From positions 124,001 through 188,000 of the forward strand of contig NZ_JAINWJ010000008.1 of assembly GCF_021021415.1 (NCBI RefSeq): 64,000 nt of DNA. The letters run 5' to 3'. The number at the start of each line of letters is the position of its first letter. Position 1 is the stretch's first letter. Below are positions 36,532-49,997 of the stretch, one piece after another. This DNA comes from Martelella mediterranea. Its GTDB lineage: Bacteria > Pseudomonadota > Alphaproteobacteria > Rhizobiales > Rhizobiaceae. Under the pieces are notes generated by a model. It did no database searches. It was not told the origin of the DNA and worked only from the letters and a program-made list of their open reading frames with translations. A program made the translations under genes and the position numbers.

Positions 36532-36867
36532 TCACTCCTTCTGTTCATTCAACTCAACACGAAACGGCTCGCAAACCTTCGGATGGCCTGCGCAGCAGTC
36601 TCTAACCAGAAATCGCAGGGTTTCCTGCATGTGATCGAGATTGGCGCGATAGATAATCGAGCGACTCTGTCGGCGCGACATCACCCATCCCGACCGTGAA
36701 AGCACCGCAAGATGTGCCGACATGGTGTTGTGCGGCACAGACAATTGACGCGCGATTTCCCCGGCAGCGAGTCCCTCGGGTTCATGGCGCACAAGGAGAC
36801 GAAACGCTTCGAGACGAGTCTCTTGGGAAAGCGCGCCAAAACTATCGGTGATGTTCTTTATGTCCAT
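36532..36867 (-). CDS. arsR: arsenic-responsive repressor ArsR
   Basis: 111 residues from ATG 36867. The winged helix includes LAAGEIARQLSVPHNTMSAHLAVLSRSG. The C-terminal motif DCCAGHPKVC gives Cys91, Cys92 and Cys98, the same C-C-x5-C spacing as the As(III) site of Acidithiobacillus ferrooxidans ArsR. An in-frame TTG at 36912 is the alternative start, but it would place the operator inside the gene. Head of arsR-arsC-arsH; no efflux pump gene follows. Confidence 0.92.
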   Translation of the reverse strand: MDIKNITDSFGALSQETRLEAFRLLVRHEPEGLAAGEIARQLSVPHNTMSAHLAVLSRSGWVMSRRQSRSIIYRANLDHMQETLRFLVRDCCAGHPKVCEPFRVELNEQKE

Positions 36868-36887
36868 ATATCCAGTATTGTGGATAT
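36868..36887. promoter_or_regulatory. arsR operator abutting the start codon
   Basis: Perfect inverted repeat ATATCCA-gtattg-TGGATAT, directly adjoining the arsR ATG with no Shine-Dalgarno in between. It suggests a leaderless or very short-leader transcript, with repressor binding over the promoter start. Confidence 0.6.
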
Positions 36888-36912
36888 GATGGAGAATAGC
36901 AACCGGGCTCAA

Positions 36913-37155
36913 TCGATTAATCGTAAGCGTGACTTGCCTTGCAGGCGTACTCCGCGTTCGACTTCTTGATTTCGGAAGGTTTGCGATGTCTTAGCCGGTT
37001 GTGGCTTTGGAGAGCTTGAAAGGCAGGAGGTCGGTGACTCTTCGTCCGACGGAGGCAGTTCGGCGAGGATATCCCCCAGCGGCTCAACGCGGTAAGCCCG
37101 GCTAGCAGACCGCGCACGGGTGGTTCGTCTCTCCGAGGCGATCGGACTTTAATCA
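36913..37155 (-). mobile_element. probable IS66-family relic (tnpC 3' end)
   Basis: The left end carries GTAAGCG at 36923-36929, like IS66-family termini. On the minus strand a frame reads VEPLGDILAELPPSDEESPTS and ends QGKSRLRLID-stop near 36910, resembling the C-terminus of an IS66 transposase subunit from memory. Only this end survives; the other terminus and the target duplication are not visible. Confidence 0.35.
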
Positions 37156-37195
37156 TGCCCCGCATCACGAATTCAGCTTCCTGCCCGGCCTCCAC

Positions 37196-37563
37196 CTCCG
37201 ACGGATACCCTCCCCGACCAACATTAGCGTTGTTCTTATCTCTGTTCAGCGAACGGCAAGTTTCGGGAGCATCAAGTCATAGTTTGAATGACCTAAATGG
37301 CGGCGCAAAGCCGCCGTCATCAGTTGCCAAGCCGGCTGGAGCACGGAAATTTGGAAGAAGGTGAGCGCGCGGCTCCGTATTGCGGGCGGTGGCGCGGAGC
37401 TCAGCTTCCAATAAAACGCTGGACCGAATCTATATCAAATATCTGTATCTATTATATTTTTCGGAAAAACGGGCCGATCCAAAAAATCTTCTTGACTCGG
37501 GGATGCACGAGAAATGGCCATTTCGTGCACACTTATGCTTCACTGGCAACTTAGAGATAGATT
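37196..37563. other. AT-richer intergenic stretch beside tRNA-Gln
   Basis: This 368-bp gap holds no supported gene. It contains a hairpin around GGCGGC-gcaaa-GCCGCC (about 37298-37315) and a larger palindrome around AAATGGCCATTT flanked by TGCACG and CGTGCA (37504-37529), which lies just beyond the tRNA 3' end and may end its transcript. Confidence 0.35.
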
Positions 37564-37638
37564 TGGCTGGGGTGGCTGGATTCGAACCAGCGCATGCCGA
37601 TACCAAAAACCGGTGCCTTACCGCTTGGCTACACCCCA
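37564..37638 (-). tRNA. tRNA-Gln (anticodon TTG)
   Basis: Minus strand. The 5' and 3' arms TGGGGTG and CACCCCA pair as a 7-bp acceptor stem. The anticodon arm CCGGT-TTTTGGT-ATCGG has anticodon TTG, and the T-arm contains GGTTCGAATCC. Discriminator G and an encoded CCA end the gene at 37564. Its 3' end faces the ars/pst side, as at islands that use tRNA genes. Confidence 0.95.
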
Positions 37639-37922
37639 GCATGAGCCCGCGGGCCGGGGCCGGCGGTGCGCACAGCCTCTTAGCAAAGCTCGCGCCCGGT
37701 CTCAATGTCTAAATCTGTCCGCCTGACGAGATTCTCGCCGGCGACAGGAATTGGCGTTATTGAGCGCCGTGCCTCCGTTCGGAGGCTCTCAGGCGCTCGC
37801 ACTGGTCGAATCCATGCATCATGCTTGCAGGAAGTTCAAACCGATCTTCGGGCCGGCGCTCCGGCCTTGCATTTTGCGCGCATGGTGTCAGACAGGCAGG
37901 ACAGAAGTTGAAGGAAATGCGA

Positions 37923-38806
37923 ATGGGCATACCCGAATTCGATCCGGCCTATGGACGCACCGTACCGCTTGCGGAAGGCATTGCGCGGTTGACGGCGAAC
38001 AACCCCTCGCCGTTCACCTTTTTCGGCACGAACGGCTATCTCGTCGGCCGCGACGAGGTGGGCGTCATCGATCCTGGGCCCGATATCGATGGGCATCTGG
38101 AGCACTGGCTTGCCGCGATCGGCGGGCGCAGGGTCCGCTTCATCGCCGTCACCCACACCCATATGGACCATTCGCCGATGGCCCACAGTCTCAAGGCGGA
38201 AACCGGGGCGCCGATCGCCGGCTTCGGTCCGCATGAGACCGCCCGCCCGCTTTTCGCCGGCGAGGTCAATCCCTTTGCCGAGAGCGCCGATAGCGCGCTT
38301 CAGCCGGATATCGTTCTCGGCGATGGCGACACAATCGCCGCCGATAATGGCTTCGCGCTTCAGGCCGTGCACACGCCGGGCCACACCGCCAATCACCTCG
38401 CCTTCGCGCTTCAGGGCACGCCCTATCTGTTTTGCGGCGATCACGTGATGGACTGGTCGACCACGATCGTAGCCCCGCCCGATGGCTCAATGGGCGATTA
38501 CATGGCCTCGATCGAGAAACTGCTGGAGCGCCCGGAAACCGTTTATCTATCGGGCCACGGCGACACGATCCGCGACGCCAAGGGCGTGTTGCGGGCCACC
38601 CGCTCGCACCGGCGCATGCGCGAAAAGGCGATCCTCGAGCGGATCGCGACCGGAGACGAGACTATTGCCGAGATCGTCAAGGTGATCTACCGCACCACGG
38701 ACCCGAAGCTCCATGGTGCGGCAGCACTTTCGGTGCTGGCGCATCTGGAAGATCTGGTCGAGCGCGGCCGGGTGAAAACGGATGGACCGCCAATGCTGAA
38801 AAACAG

Positions 38807-38825
<19 letters not shown>
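37923..38825 (+). CDS. metallo-beta-lactamase fold hydrolase
   Basis: 300 residues from ATG 37923, which has AAGGA seven bases upstream; ATG 37917 is also in frame but too close to that site. The zinc motif THTHMDH and later HTPGHTANH and SGHGDTIRD give the metal ligands of the MBL superfamily. The C-terminal part has a winged-helix like region (LAHLEDLVERGRVK), as in the RNase/LACTB2-like group. Its last 19 bp overlap the end of ppdK on the other strand. The substrate is unknown. Confidence 0.88.
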
Positions 38826-41482
<2,657 letters not shown>

Positions 41483-41651
41483 GCATCCGCCTTCACACGC
41501 CTTACGGACCATCTCCACTGTTCCCGCAAGGCGCGAATTCCTCTTCTGGTGCGAGACGTTAGAGCATCGCGAACGAAATGAGAATTGGGCACTGGCGAAA
41601 AAAGCGCAGGCAACACCGATCTTTGGTCGATAACCGAGGCCGCGACGGCGC

Positions 41652-44600
41652 TCAAACCTCCTCAACCAGCTTTTCGGCGGTCTGCAGGTCGACGGAGACC
41701 AGTTGCGACACGCCCTGTTCGGCCATGGTGACGCCGAAAAGCCGGTCCATACGCGCCATGGTGATCGGGTTGTGGGTGATGACGATGAAGCGGGTTTCGG
41801 TGGTCGCCGCCATCTCGTCCAGCAGGTTGCAGTAGCGCTCGACATTGTGGTCATCGAGCGGCGCGTCAACCTCGTCCAGCACGCAGATCGGGGCCGGATT
41901 GGTGAGGAACACGGCGAAGATTAGCGCCATCGCCGTCAGCGCCTGCTCGCCGCCGGAAAGCAGCGTCATGGTCTGCGGCTTCTTGCCCGGCGGTCGGGCG
42001 AGGATTTCCAGCCCGGCCTCCAGCGGATCGTCCGATTCGATCAGTTGCAGTTCCGCCATACCGCCGCCGAACAGATGCACGAACAGCCGCTGGAACTGCT
42101 CGTTGACGGCGTCGAAGGCGGCCAGCAGCCGCTCGCGCCCTTCCCGGTTCAGGCTCTGGATCGCGCCGCGCAGCTTGCGGATCGCCTCGATGATATCGTC
42201 GCGTTCTTTGACCAGCGCGTCGAGTTGCGCCGAAAGCTCGCTCTGCTCCTCCTCGGCGCGCAGATTGACCGCGCCCAGCCGTTCGCGCTCGATTTTCAGC
42301 CGCTCCAGCGCGCGCTCGACCGAGACCGGCTCGGGAAGCTCGGCATCGGGGGCAAGGCCGGTCAGCCGGAAGGCCTCGTGGGGGGCGACTTCCAACACCT
42401 CGAAAATGCGTTTTTCCGCGCCTTCGCGGCGCTCGCGGGCAGACACCAGACGCTCCTCGGCGCGGCCGCGCTGCTCGCGGGCCTCGGCCAGATTGGAGAG
42501 CGCCTGCGCGGCTTCCCTGTCGGCGTCGCGCTGGGCGGTCTCCGCCTCGGCCAGCCGGTCGGCGGCGGCCTTGCGGGCCTCTTCCGCCTGCTCCAGTTCG
42601 CGGGTCAACTGGCGGCGCTTTTCCTCGAATTCCTCAGGCGCTTCCTCAAGGGTTTCCAGCTCCGCGCGGGCTTCCTCCTCGCGGGCCTTCAAGGTTTCGA
42701 TCTGCGATTGCGCGCTTTTGGCGCGGTTCTGCCAGCTTGCCCGCTCCTGACCGATGGCCGTCAGACGACGCTGGCGGGAGTCGTTTTCACGCAGCAGTCC
42801 GTCATGGCGCGCGCGGGCTTCGGCCAGTTCGCCGCGGTGGCGCGACACCTCCGCGCCCTGCGCCGAAAGCCGGCTTTCCAGCGCGGAATAATCCGGCGCC
42901 TCGGCAAGGGCTGCCGACGCGTTCTCGAAGCTCAGCACGATATCCTCGCCCTGCGCCTGCAACTGGCTCAGCGTTTCGGCGGCGACATCGCGGCGGCGCA
43001 CCAGTTCGCCGGACGCGCGCTCGGCCTCGGCAAGTGCTGCACGGGCATCGGCCACCGCGCGGCCGGCCATGCGCACCGCCTCGCGGGCGGTCGCAACCGC
43101 CTGCTCCTGCGCGCGCACCGCCTCGCCGGCCTCGACCTGCACCGCCCGGGCGTCCTCCAGGGCCACCTCGGCCTCCCGGCGCTCCTCTTCAAGCGTGGCG
43201 AGCCGGTTCTTCTGTGACAGCCGGAGGGCGGCCGCACTTGGCGCGTCCGCGCCCTTGATGAAGCCGTCCCAGCGATAGACCGCGCCGGCCTCGGTGACCA
43301 GTTCCTGGCCGGGCGCGAGTTCTGCCATCAGGGCGAGAGCGGCATCGTCGGCCACAAGCCCCACCTGGCGCAGGCGGCGCGACACTTCGGCGGGCGCGTC
43401 GACAAGCGTGTTCAGCGGGCGGCAGCCCTCCGGAAGCGCGGCATCGCCCCCGCCATCGCCATTGCCGTGCCAGTGGGCTGGGGCATCGGCCTCCAGCGGC
43501 GCGTCGAGATCATCGCCCAGCACCGCGCCGAGCGCGGTCTCATAGCCATGCTCGATGCTCAGCAGTTCGGCAAGCGGGGTGAAATCGCCGGCGGCGGCGC
43601 TCGCCGCCAGCATTTTCTCGATGGTTCGGGCTTCGGTCTCGATTTCCGAGAGCCGCGCGCGCGCCGCTTCCACCGGCTGGCGGGTCAGCGCCTCGTTGCG
43701 GCGCGCCTCGGCAAGCCGCTCGTCGGCCTCCTCGGCGGCGGCAATCGCCTCCTCCTCCGCGATCGCGGCCTCTTCCAGCGCCGCCTGTTTTTCCGCCGGG
43801 TCCGGCAGGCCAGCAATGCGTTCGCTGATCGCGGCAAGCTCGGATTGTGCATCGCCGATCTGGCGCTCGATCCGCTGACGGCGGTCGGTGAGTTCCGCGA
43901 TGGTGCGCTCAAGCTGGCTGCGGTTGGCCGCCGCCTCGGCGCGCTCTGCCGTCAGCGTGGTGAACACCGCCTCGCTTTCGCCAAGCCGGGCCGCAGCCTC
44001 GTCCATTCTCTCCCGGGCCTCGGCAAGTTCCTCGCCAGAAAACCCGATCAGCTCGGTAAGCTCGGCCTCTTCCTCATCCAGACGCGTGAGGATCGCGCTA
44101 TTGTCGGCGATCATCGCCTCCTCGCGGCGGATGTCCTCGCCAAGCTGGAGCAGCCGGCGGGAGAGTTCGTCGCGGCGCTGGGTCAGCCGCGAGGCATCGT
44201 CCTCGAGCTGGCGGCGGGCGATCTGCAGGCGCTGGAGCAGGGCCGCGGCCTTGACCTCCGCATCGCGCAGTTCGGGCGTCTTCAGGCCGGCGATCGCCTG
44301 GGCCTTGGCCGCTTCCATCTGCTGGTTGGCGCGCTCGGCCACCGTCGCGGTCAACTGGTTGAGCGCGCTGGTCGCCTCGGCTTCCGCCGTCTTGGCATCG
44401 ACCCAGCGCAAATGCAGCAGGATCGCGTCATGGGCGCGGATATCGGCCGACAGCATCTTGAACCGGGTCGCCTGCCGGGTCTGGCGCTTCAGGCTCTCGA
44501 TCTGGCTGGTCAACTGCCCGGTGACGTCCTCCAGCCGCTCCAGATTGGTCTCGGCCGCACGCAGGCGCAGTTCCGCCTCGTGGCGGCGGGAATAAAGCCC

Positions 44601-45113
44601 GGAAATGCCGGCGGCCTCTTCCAGAAGCTGGCGGCGGGCCTGCGGCTTGGCCTGGATCAATTCGCCGATCCGCCCCTGCCCGACCATGGAGGGCGAGCGG
44701 GCGCCAGTCGAGGCGTCGGCGAACAGGAGCTGGACATCCTTGGCGCGGGCCTCCTTGCCATTGATGCGGTATTGCGAGCCCTGCTCGCGCATGATCCGGC
44801 GCGTGACCTGAATTTCATCGCTGTCGTTGAAGGCGGCGGGCGCGGTGCGGTCGGAATTGTCGATATGAAGGCCGACTTCGGCGGCATTGCGGGCCGGGCG
44901 ATTGCCCGAGCCGGAAAAAATCACGTCGTCCATGCCCGAGGCGCGCATGTTCTTGTAGGAATTTTCTCCCATCACCCAACGCAGCGCCTCGACAAGGTTC
45001 GACTTGCCGCAGCCATTCGGCCCGACCACGCCCGTCAGCCCCGGCGCGATGATGAAATCGCTCGCCTCGACAAAAGATTTGAAGCCGATCAGGCGCAGGC
45101 GGTTGAACTTCAT
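41652..45113 (-). CDS. smc: chromosome segregation protein SMC
   Basis: 1153 residues: N-terminal ATPase half with Walker A GPNGCGKS (residues 31-38), a first coiled coil, a hinge at about 490-640, a second coiled coil and a C-terminal half with the signature LLSGGEQALTAMALIFA and Walker B ICVLDEVDAPLDD. It organises and separates chromosomes. Alanine- and glutamate-rich coiled coils explain the many shadow frames on the other strand. Confidence 0.98.
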   Translation of the reverse strand: MKFNRLRLIGFKSFVEASDFIIAPGLTGVVGPNGCGKSNLVEALRWVMGENSYKNMRASGMDDVIFSGSGNRPARNAAEVGLHIDNSDRTAPAAFNDSDEIQVTRRIMREQGSQYRINGKEARAKDVQLLFADASTGARSPSMVGQGRIGELIQAKPQARRQLLEEAAGISGLYSRRHEAELRLRAAETNLERLEDVTGQLTSQIESLKRQTRQATRFKMLSADIRAHDAILLHLRWVDAKTAEAEATSALNQLTATVAERANQQMEAAKAQAIAGLKTPELRDAEVKAAALLQRLQIARRQLEDDASRLTQRRDELSRRLLQLGEDIRREEAMIADNSAILTRLDEEEAELTELIGFSGEELAEARERMDEAAARLGESEAVFTTLTAERAEAAANRSQLERTIAELTDRRQRIERQIGDAQSELAAISERIAGLPDPAEKQAALEEAAIAEEEAIAAAEEADERLAEARRNEALTRQPVEAARARLSEIETEARTIEKMLAASAAAGDFTPLAELLSIEHGYETALGAVLGDDLDAPLEADAPAHWHGNGDGGGDAALPEGCRPLNTLVDAPAEVSRRLRQVGLVADDAALALMAELAPGQELVTEAGAVYRWDGFIKGADAPSAAALRLSQKNRLATLEEERREAEVALEDARAVQVEAGEAVRAQEQAVATAREAVRMAGRAVADARAALAEAERASGELVRRRDVAAETLSQLQAQGEDIVLSFENASAALAEAPDYSALESRLSAQGAEVSRHRGELAEARARHDGLLRENDSRQRRLTAIGQERASWQNRAKSAQSQIETLKAREEEARAELETLEEAPEEFEEKRRQLTRELEQAEEARKAAADRLAEAETAQRDADREAAQALSNLAEAREQRGRAEERLVSARERREGAEKRIFEVLEVAPHEAFRLTGLAPDAELPEPVSVERALERLKIERERLGAVNLRAEEEQSELSAQLDALVKERDDIIEAIRKLRGAIQSLNREGRERLLAAFDAVNEQFQRLFVHLFGGGMAELQLIESDDPLEAGLEILARPPGKKPQTMTLLSGGEQALTAMALIFAVFLTNPAPICVLDEVDAPLDDHNVERYCNLLDEMAATTETRFIVITHNPITMARMDRLFGVTMAEQGVSQLVSVDLQTAEKLVEEV

Positions 45114-45179
45114 GCGCCCTGCCCCTTACGGTCAATCAGCGCGCCGCCGCCGACCACGCACGCCGTAGCCGCATAGCCA

Positions 45180-45335
45180 CCCAATCTTCTCGCCCCAGAG
45201 GGGAGAGATGTCGCGAAAGCGACAGTGAGGGGGGAGTCTATCCCCTCAAACGCCCTCACGATTGGATATGCTGCATCACCCTCACTGCCCCTTTCGGGGC
45301 ATCTCTCCCGCAGGCGGGAGAGAGTATTGGGAGCA
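45180..45335. repeat. palindromic intergenic element (RIME-like)
   Basis: About 150 bp of imperfect dyad symmetry fills the smc/dsbA gap. The left arm at 45201-45232 (GGGAGAGATGTCGC... GTGAGG) is the near reverse complement of the right arm at 45279-45309 (CCCTCACTG... CATCTCTCCC). The outer ends CCCAAT and ATTGGG also pair. This is the form of rhizobial intergenic mosaic repeats. Confidence 0.7.
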
Positions 45336-45419
45336 AGCCGCAAGGCCAAATGCAATCGCCCAAACGCAAAAAAGCGCGCGCCATCGCTGGCGCGCGCCCG
45401 AAACTCTTCGAACGTGCGG

Positions 45420-46082
45420 TCAAAGCATGCTGTTAATGAGGGCCGACATGGTGTCAACCGACATATCCCCCGCATATTTCTTTCCGTTGATCAGGAAGGT
45501 CGGCGTGGCGTTGACCCCGAATTCATCCGCACCGCGCGTTCTGACTGCATTAATGTCATCAAGCAGCTTCTGGTCCGTCAAGCAAGCCTGAAAGCTTTCC
45601 TGTGTAAAACCGGCGAGTTTCGCCATTTGCAGCATGGCGGCGCTGCCGTCTTCGGCCGTTGCCCATGTGCGCTGCTGCTGGAACATCATGTCGATGAACG
45701 GCAGATACTTGTCATTGGGCGTGCAGCGGGCCAGCATGAAGGCGGCCATGGCGCGCGGGTCGAAGGGGAATTCGCGGAAGATATAATAGACCTTGCCGGT
45801 ATCGATGAAGTTTTCCTTGATCGCCGGAAACGTCTCTTCCTGGTAGGTCGCGCAATGCGGGCAGGTCATGGACATGTATTCGATGATCTTGACCGGAGCA
45901 TCCGGCTCGCCGAGCGCGATATCGGGAAGGCTGCCGGGCTCAAGCGCCTTGTCCATATCGACGCTGCCCTGGCTCTTCGGCCGGTCCTGCGCATGTGCCG
46001 CGGAAAACCCCATCGTGCCGATGGCCGCGCCGACAGCCGCGCCGCGCAGCAGGTTCCGCTTTGTGATCTCGAATTCAGGCAT
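45420..46082 (-). CDS. DsbA-family thiol:disulfide oxidoreductase
   Basis: 220 residues with a signal peptide cut after AHA (about residue 31); KRN before the core is only weakly Tat-like. The thioredoxin active site CPHC is Cys74-Cys77, and the cis-proline loop reads VNATPTFLING. The likely role is oxidation of cysteines in exported proteins, with an unidentified DsbB partner. It is the gene upstream of smc, with the palindromic repeat between them. Confidence 0.92.
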   Translation of the reverse strand: MPEFEITKRNLLRGAAVGAAIGTMGFSAAHAQDRPKSQGSVDMDKALEPGSLPDIALGEPDAPVKIIEYMSMTCPHCATYQEETFPAIKENFIDTGKVYYIFREFPFDPRAMAAFMLARCTPNDKYLPFIDMMFQQQRTWATAEDGSAAMLQMAKLAGFTQESFQACLTDQKLLDDINAVRTRGADEFGVNATPTFLINGKKYAGDMSVDTMSALINSML

Positions 46083-46202
46083 ATCCTGTACCTCGTCTGT
46101 TTCCCGTAACTCTCACTAGCGACCGCGGCCAGAATCCACAAGCCGCCCGCCACGCCAAGGCTTCAAAGAAATGTGACCGGAGCATGCTGAACAGCGCCTG
46201 AA

Positions 46203-46712
46203 TTAGCGACGCTTGTTGCGCTTCTCGCTCATGACGCCGGCGCCCAGCCGCATGATCGCCTTCCTCAGCGCCTCGGATTCGATGCCTGCGAGTCGGGCTT
46301 CCAGATCGCGCGTTTCGGAGGGCGACAGCGTAGGCTTCGGGCGATGATTTCCGCCGAGCGGCTGCACCGGCTTTTGAACCACCCTCACCCGCTCGATCGC
46401 CACATAGCCGAAGAAGCCGTTGACCCGGTGGATCAGCTCGTCCTGGGCGTGGGTGAGAAACAGAACCCGCGCACCCTCGCAGGCGATCGTCAGCGTCCCC
46501 GGCTTGAAACCGCCATCCTCGTTTGCGCCGCTCCGTTTCGGCCAGGCGATCTTTTCGGGGCGGGAGAACTCGGCATAGGTCTCGCCGGCGATCTCCGGCC
46601 AGGCATTGAGAAGGGCGGTGGAAATGCCGGCGCGTTTTGCGAGGATCGGATCGATGAGGCTGTTGGCGACATCGGCAATCTGGCTGGCGCTTCTGGAACG
46701 AGTGGGACGCAT
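46203..46712 (-). CDS. DUF721 (DciA-like) protein
   Basis: 169 residues from ATG 46712. The DUF721 core (ALLNAWPEIAGETYAEFSRPEKIAW, then GTLTIACEGARVLFLTHAQDELIHRVNGFFGY) is clear. DciA proteins load the replicative helicase in bacteria lacking DnaC, which fits Alphaproteobacteria. The C-terminus is basic. Divergent from mutY, with 101 bp between. Confidence 0.88.
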   Translation of the reverse strand: MRPTRSRSASQIADVANSLIDPILAKRAGISTALLNAWPEIAGETYAEFSRPEKIAWPKRSGANEDGGFKPGTLTIACEGARVLFLTHAQDELIHRVNGFFGYVAIERVRVVQKPVQPLGGNHRPKPTLSPSETRDLEARLAGIESEALRKAIMRLGAGVMSEKRNKRR

Positions 46713-46813
46713 GGGGCTTTCTCGACACGGAAGATGAAAACGGGCGACGGATATTGCCCGTTTCGGTCTGGCACTGTACGCGATCATAAGAAAAAGCGCA
46801 GCACCGGAATTTC

Positions 46814-47884
46814 ATGGATCATTTTTCTCACGACCTGCTTACCTGGTACGACCGCCACCACCGCGACCTGCCCTGGCGGACCGGTCCCGGCGACCGGCTG
46901 AAGGGCCAAAGGGCGAACCCCTACCATGTCTGGCTTTCCGAAATCATGCTGCAGCAGACCACGGTTCAGGCGGTAAAGGCCTATTACGAGAAATTCCTCG
47001 CCCGCTGGCCGAAGGTTGAAGACCTCGCCGCCGCCGAAACAGACGAGGTCATGGCCGCCTGGGCCGGGCTCGGCTATTACGCCCGCGCCCGCAACTTGAA
47101 GAAATGCGCCGAAACCGTCGCGCGCGAGCATGGCGGCGTGTTTCCCGACACGCTCGAAGGGCTGAAGGCGCTGCCCGGCATCGGCGACTACACCGCCGCC
47201 GCGATCGCCGCGATCGCCTTCGACCGTCCTGAAACCGTGGTGGACGGCAATGTCGAGCGGGTCGTCACCCGGCTTTTCGCAATCGAGACGCCGCTGCCCG
47301 CCGCCAAGCCCGAAATCCGCTCATGGACCGCCAAGCTGACGCCACGCGAACGGCCCGGCGACTTTGCCCAGGCGATGATGGATCTGGGCGCCACGATCTG
47401 CACGCCGAAGCGACCGGCCTGCGCGCTCTGTCCGTTTCACGCGCACTGTCTGGCGCTCGCGAACGACGATCCCGAGCGGTTTCCGCTGAAGATGCCGAAA
47501 GCCGCCCGACCGGTGCGCCGGGGCGCGGCCTTCGTGGCCGAAACGCCGGATGGCCGCGTGCTGCTGCGCACCCGCCCCGAAGCGGGCCTTCTCGGCGGCA
47601 TGGCGGAACCACCGACCACCGGCTGGACGGCCCGCCAGGATGGCGAGACCGGCAGCGACGCCGCCCCGTTTGCCGCCGAGTGGAGCCATGCGGGTGAGAT
47701 CACCCACGTCTTCACCCATTTCGAACTGCGGCTCTCCGTCTGGCACGCGCTGACGCCGGAACGGCCCATCGAGGGCGGACGGTGGGAAAGCGGGCTTGGC
47801 GAAAAAGCGCTTCCCAGTGTAATGAAGAAGGCCATTTCCAAGGCCATCCCCGATGCATTCAAACGGAGACCCCATGACCGTTGA
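46814..47884 (+). CDS. mutY: A/G-specific adenine DNA glycosylase MutY
   Basis: 356 residues. LSEIMLQQTTVQ has the catalytic glutamate, LPGIGDYTAAAI is the helix-hairpin-helix, and VVDGNVERVV has the conserved aspartate. The iron-sulfur cluster CX6CX2CX5C reads CTPKRPACALCPFHAHC. A NUDIX-like C-terminal domain recognises 8-oxoG. It removes adenine paired with 8-oxoG. It overlaps the next gene by 11 nt. Confidence 0.97.
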   Translation: MDHFSHDLLTWYDRHHRDLPWRTGPGDRLKGQRANPYHVWLSEIMLQQTTVQAVKAYYEKFLARWPKVEDLAAAETDEVMAAWAGLGYYARARNLKKCAETVAREHGGVFPDTLEGLKALPGIGDYTAAAIAAIAFDRPETVVDGNVERVVTRLFAIETPLPAAKPEIRSWTAKLTPRERPGDFAQAMMDLGATICTPKRPACALCPFHAHCLALANDDPERFPLKMPKAARPVRRGAAFVAETPDGRVLLRTRPEAGLLGGMAEPPTTGWTARQDGETGSDAAPFAAEWSHAGEITHVFTHFELRLSVWHALTPERPIEGGRWESGLGEKALPSVMKKAISKAIPDAFKRRPHDR

Positions 47885-48488
47885 AATCCGCCATATCGTC
47901 TACGACATCGGCCAGGTTCTGGTGCATTACGACCCGCTGATCCCATTCAAGCGCATCATCCCGGATGAGGAAAAGCGGAACCGGTTCTTCGCGGAGGTCT
48001 GCACCAATGCCTGGAACCACGAGCAGGATCGCGGTCGCCCCTGGGCAGAAGCCGAGGCCGAGGCAATTGCCCGCCATCCGGAAGAGGCCGACAATATCCG
48101 CGCCTTCCGCGCCAACTGGCCGGAGATGATCCCCTATTGCTATGATGATTCCGTGGCCCTGTTCCGCAAACTCGCCGCCTCCGAACACGACGTCACCCTG
48201 CTGACCAATTTTGCGCCCGATACGTTCACGATCTGCCGCGCGCGCTATCCGTTTCTGGAGGAAGGCCGGGGGATCACGGTTTCCGGCGAGATCGGCATGG
48301 TCAAGCCCGACCGCGACATCTTCGAGCGCCATGCCGAGACCTTCGGCCTGACGCCGGAGGCAACGCTTTTCATCGATGACAAGGCGGAAAATATCGAGGG
48401 CGCCAAAACCGCCGGCTGGCACGGCATCCGTTTCATCGACGCCGCCCAGCTGGAACGCGATCTCGCCAAATACGGCATCACCGTATGA
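47874..48488 (+). CDS. HAD-superfamily hydrolase (YihX-like)
   Basis: 204 residues from ATG 47874, which overlaps the mutY end by 11 nt. Motif I reads YDIGQVLVHYD, with the second aspartate replaced by glycine as in YihX and epoxide-hydrolase N-terminal-like HADs. Motif II is LLTNF, motif III is the lysine in GMVKPD, and motif IV is FIDDKAEN. A small-molecule phosphatase is likely; substrate unknown. Confidence 0.85.
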   Translation: MTVEIRHIVYDIGQVLVHYDPLIPFKRIIPDEEKRNRFFAEVCTNAWNHEQDRGRPWAEAEAEAIARHPEEADNIRAFRANWPEMIPYCYDDSVALFRKLAASEHDVTLLTNFAPDTFTICRARYPFLEEGRGITVSGEIGMVKPDRDIFERHAETFGLTPEATLFIDDKAENIEGAKTAGWHGIRFIDAAQLERDLAKYGITV

Positions 48489-48493
48489 AAGAT

Positions 48494-48521
48494 TTCGGGC
48501 CCGGCAGGGACCGGGCCCGAA
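48494..48521. terminator. stem-loop after the mutY-HAD operon
   Basis: Perfect 11-bp arms TTCGGGCCCGG and CCGGGCCCGAA with a 6-nt loop, 5 bp after the HAD stop codon. No U-tract follows on the plus strand. It also lies beyond the ccrM stop codon, so it may serve both convergent units. Confidence 0.65.
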
Positions 48522-48648
48522 GGATGCGTCTTATCTGGAGGTCAGGACGCCTTTTGCAGGGTTTGCCTAACAACCGATAAACGATAATGCTAAACAAATT
48601 CTATATTTAGTTGCGCTCTCGCTAATACAGGTTGTATTTCGCGAGGCC

Positions 48649-49833
<1,185 letters not shown>

Positions 49834-49997
49834 TTACCAAAGCCTGAAGCCCGCGCAAAAATGTCGCGGCCTGCTTTTCCCGCATCACAAGTGTATGGAC
49901 ATGCTGTATTCATATTTCAGGTTGTATAGAGGCTGGGATTGAAACCACCGCCGGCACGCGCAGCTTGCGACGGCACTGTGCGCAACAGGAGATACAG

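Noticed and set aside
37564-37590. Second copy of the tRNA-Gln 3' end as an att site
   Set aside because: I did not find a repeat of this segment to the left within the window, so no att pair is claimed.
43467-45176. 569-codon plus-strand ORF opposite smc
   Set aside because: Shadow of the repetitive coiled-coil gene; no recognisable domain.
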